64,000 nucleotides of DNA from Streptococcus oralis. Lineage in GTDB: Bacteria > Bacillota > Bacilli > Lactobacillales > Streptococcaceae. This document shows positions 63,220 through 64,000 of the stretch, one piece after another; within the stretch, counting starts at the first letter, position 1; each line of letters starts with the position of its first letter. Both the position numbers and the translations under genes were made by a program. The stretch is taken from the NCBI RefSeq assembly GCF_021497945.1, contig NZ_CP046524.1, positions 593,501-657,500 of the forward strand, given 5' to 3'. The notes below the pieces were generated by a model, which was not told the origin of the DNA, ran no database searches, and saw only the letters and a list, made by a program, of their open reading frames with translations.

Positions 63220-63250
63220 AAAGACTAATCAACTCAGATTAGTCTTTATT
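63220..63250 (+). terminator. Rho-independent terminator after phoU
   Basis: AAAGACTAATC pairs with GATTAGTCTTT around a 6-nt loop and is followed by ATTTTT. Confidence 0.92.
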
Positions 63251-63294
63251 TTTGAATAAAAAGGAATTTTTTTGAAATGAAAATTCTGAAAATG

Positions 63295-63323
63295 TTGACA
63301 AGTATTTTCAAATAAGTTATAAT
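63295..63323 (+). promoter_or_regulatory. Consensus sigma-A promoter
   Basis: TTGACA (63295-63300), 17 nt, TATAAT (63318-63323): full consensus for the binding-protein gene. Confidence 0.9.
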
Positions 63324-63354
63324 TATTCAGAAAAAACAGAAAGGTCGTTTATTT

Positions 63355-64000
63355 ATGAAATTTAAGGAATGGATATTAGTTGTGTGTAGCATGCTTGTCA
63401 GCATGATTTTAGTAGCTTGTCAATCCAGTACGGATAGTTCCCAGTCTGCTGTGGAGGCTATCAAACAAAAAGGAAAGCTAGTCGTTGCGACCAGCCCAGA
63501 CTATGCACCATTTGAATTCCAAGCCTTGGTAGATGGTAAAAACCAAGTAGTTGGGGCAGATATTGATATGGCTCAAGCGATTGCGGATGAACTTGGAGTT
63601 AAGCTTGAAATCTCTAGTATGAGTTTTGACAATGTCTTGACCAGCCTTCAAACTGGAAAGGCTGATTTGGCTATTGCAGGAATTAGTGCCACAGATGAGA
63701 GAAAGGAAGTCTTTGACTTTTCAATTCCTTACTATGAAAACAAGATGAGTTTCTTGGTTAGAAAAGCCGATTTAGACAAGTACAAGGATCTTTCAAGTCT
63801 CGCAAGTGCCAATATCGCAGCTCAAAAGGGAACTGTTCCAGAAACCATGGTCAAGGAACAATTGCCAAATGCCCAATTAACATCTTTGACCAATATGGGT
63901 GAAGCAGTCAATGAATTGCAGGCTGGGAAAGTGGATGCTGTTCATATGGATGAACCAGTTGCTCTAAGTTATGCAGGTAAAAACTCAGACCTTGCCGTTG
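63355..64000 (+). CDS. Amino acid ABC transporter substrate-binding lipoprotein (5' part)
   Basis: 215 residues are visible and the gene runs off the window end. Signal peptide with lipobox LVACQ (lipidated C22), then a polar amino acid binding protein of solute-binding family 3: LVVATSPDYAPFEFQ near 41-55, GADIDMAQAIADELGVKLEI near 67-86, LQTGKADLAIAGISATDERK near 98-117 with the conserved Arg ligand, and GTVPETMVKEQL. Substrate class polar amino acids; exact ligand unknown. GAAAGG precedes the ATG. Confidence 0.93.
   Translation, partial: MKFKEWILVVCSMLVSMILVACQSSTDSSQSAVEAIKQKGKLVVATSPDYAPFEFQALVDGKNQVVGADIDMAQAIADELGVKLEISSMSFDNVLTSLQTGKADLAIAGISATDERKEVFDFSIPYYENKMSFLVRKADLDKYKDLSSLASANIAAQKGTVPETMVKEQLPNAQLTSLTNMGEAVNELQAGKVDAVHMDEPVALSYAGKNSDLAV

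Noticed and set aside
1..64000. Insertion sequences, phage or integrative element
   Set aside because: No transposase, integrase, att-like repeats or shift to phage-like gene content was seen.

Overview
The window is a stretch of low-GC Gram-positive chromosome from a mitis-group Streptococcus (S. mitis / S. oralis / S. pneumoniae relatives). The evidence is a YSIRK/LPXTG surface beta-galactosidase of the BgaA type, a choline-binding repeat protein, the extracellular thioredoxin / methionine sulfoxide reductase operon next to a YesMN-type two-component system, and housekeeping proteins that look pneumococcal (MurC, HprK, MiaA, SpxA, Pst). Species cannot be fixed without a search. No tRNA, rRNA, CRISPR array, prophage, transposase or origin was seen. 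Almost all genes lie on the + strand; exceptions are a DUF3042 gene, a DUF3397-like gene and queA.

Layout. 1-8.7 kb: tail of a PLP aminotransferase, a SWIM/SNF2 helicase, a conserved hypothetical, murC with two GNAT genes, mltG and greA (cell wall and transcription fidelity). 8.7-15.7 kb: amino acid permease, GNAT, HAD phosphatase, an XRE regulator with two small membrane proteins, pncB-nadE (NAD salvage) and another GNAT. 15.7-20.7 kb: ccdA, a thioredoxin-like lipoprotein and msrAB (surface methionine sulfoxide repair), then a response regulator and histidine kinase. 20.7-25.4 kb: a DUF436/TIGR01440 protein, a P-loop kinase-like protein, a fused pabB/C, an alpha/beta hydrolase, and an Excalibur choline-binding protein whose signal peptide is frameshifted in a poly(A) tract. 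25.4-32.7 kb: gki, an HD protein, thyA, DUF3042 (minus), then miaA-hflX-unknown-rnz-SDR.

32.8-40.1 kb is one 2412-residue surface beta-galactosidase with two cre-like sites at its start and duplicated C-terminal repeats. 40.2-47.9 kb: a divergent pair (DUF3397 versus YtqA/YtqB-type tRNA-modification genes), a small Cys-containing protein, a Na+/H+ antiporter, a YihY protein, a MarR regulator with a B3/B4-domain protein, and queA. 47.9-64 kb: nagB under apparent dual cre/NagR control, rpsU, hprK-lgt-DUF948-YtxH, hemW-thioesterase-HAD-TIGR01906, spxA-UPF0223-IMPase-RsmF, pstSCAB1B2-phoU, and a truncated amino acid ABC binding protein.

The most interesting signals are four genes whose predicted transcription start falls on or next to the start codon (pabB, hemW, and the divergent DUF3397/ytqA pair), the poly(A) frameshift in the choline-binding protein, two possible very short coding stretches in intergenic DNA, a hairpin that buries a start codon upstream of spxA, repeated junction and terminator sequences, and the absence of any zinc metalloprotease gene beside the two-component system. 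I found no clear case for a wholly new multi-gene system. Promoter, operator and start-site calls were made by eye.
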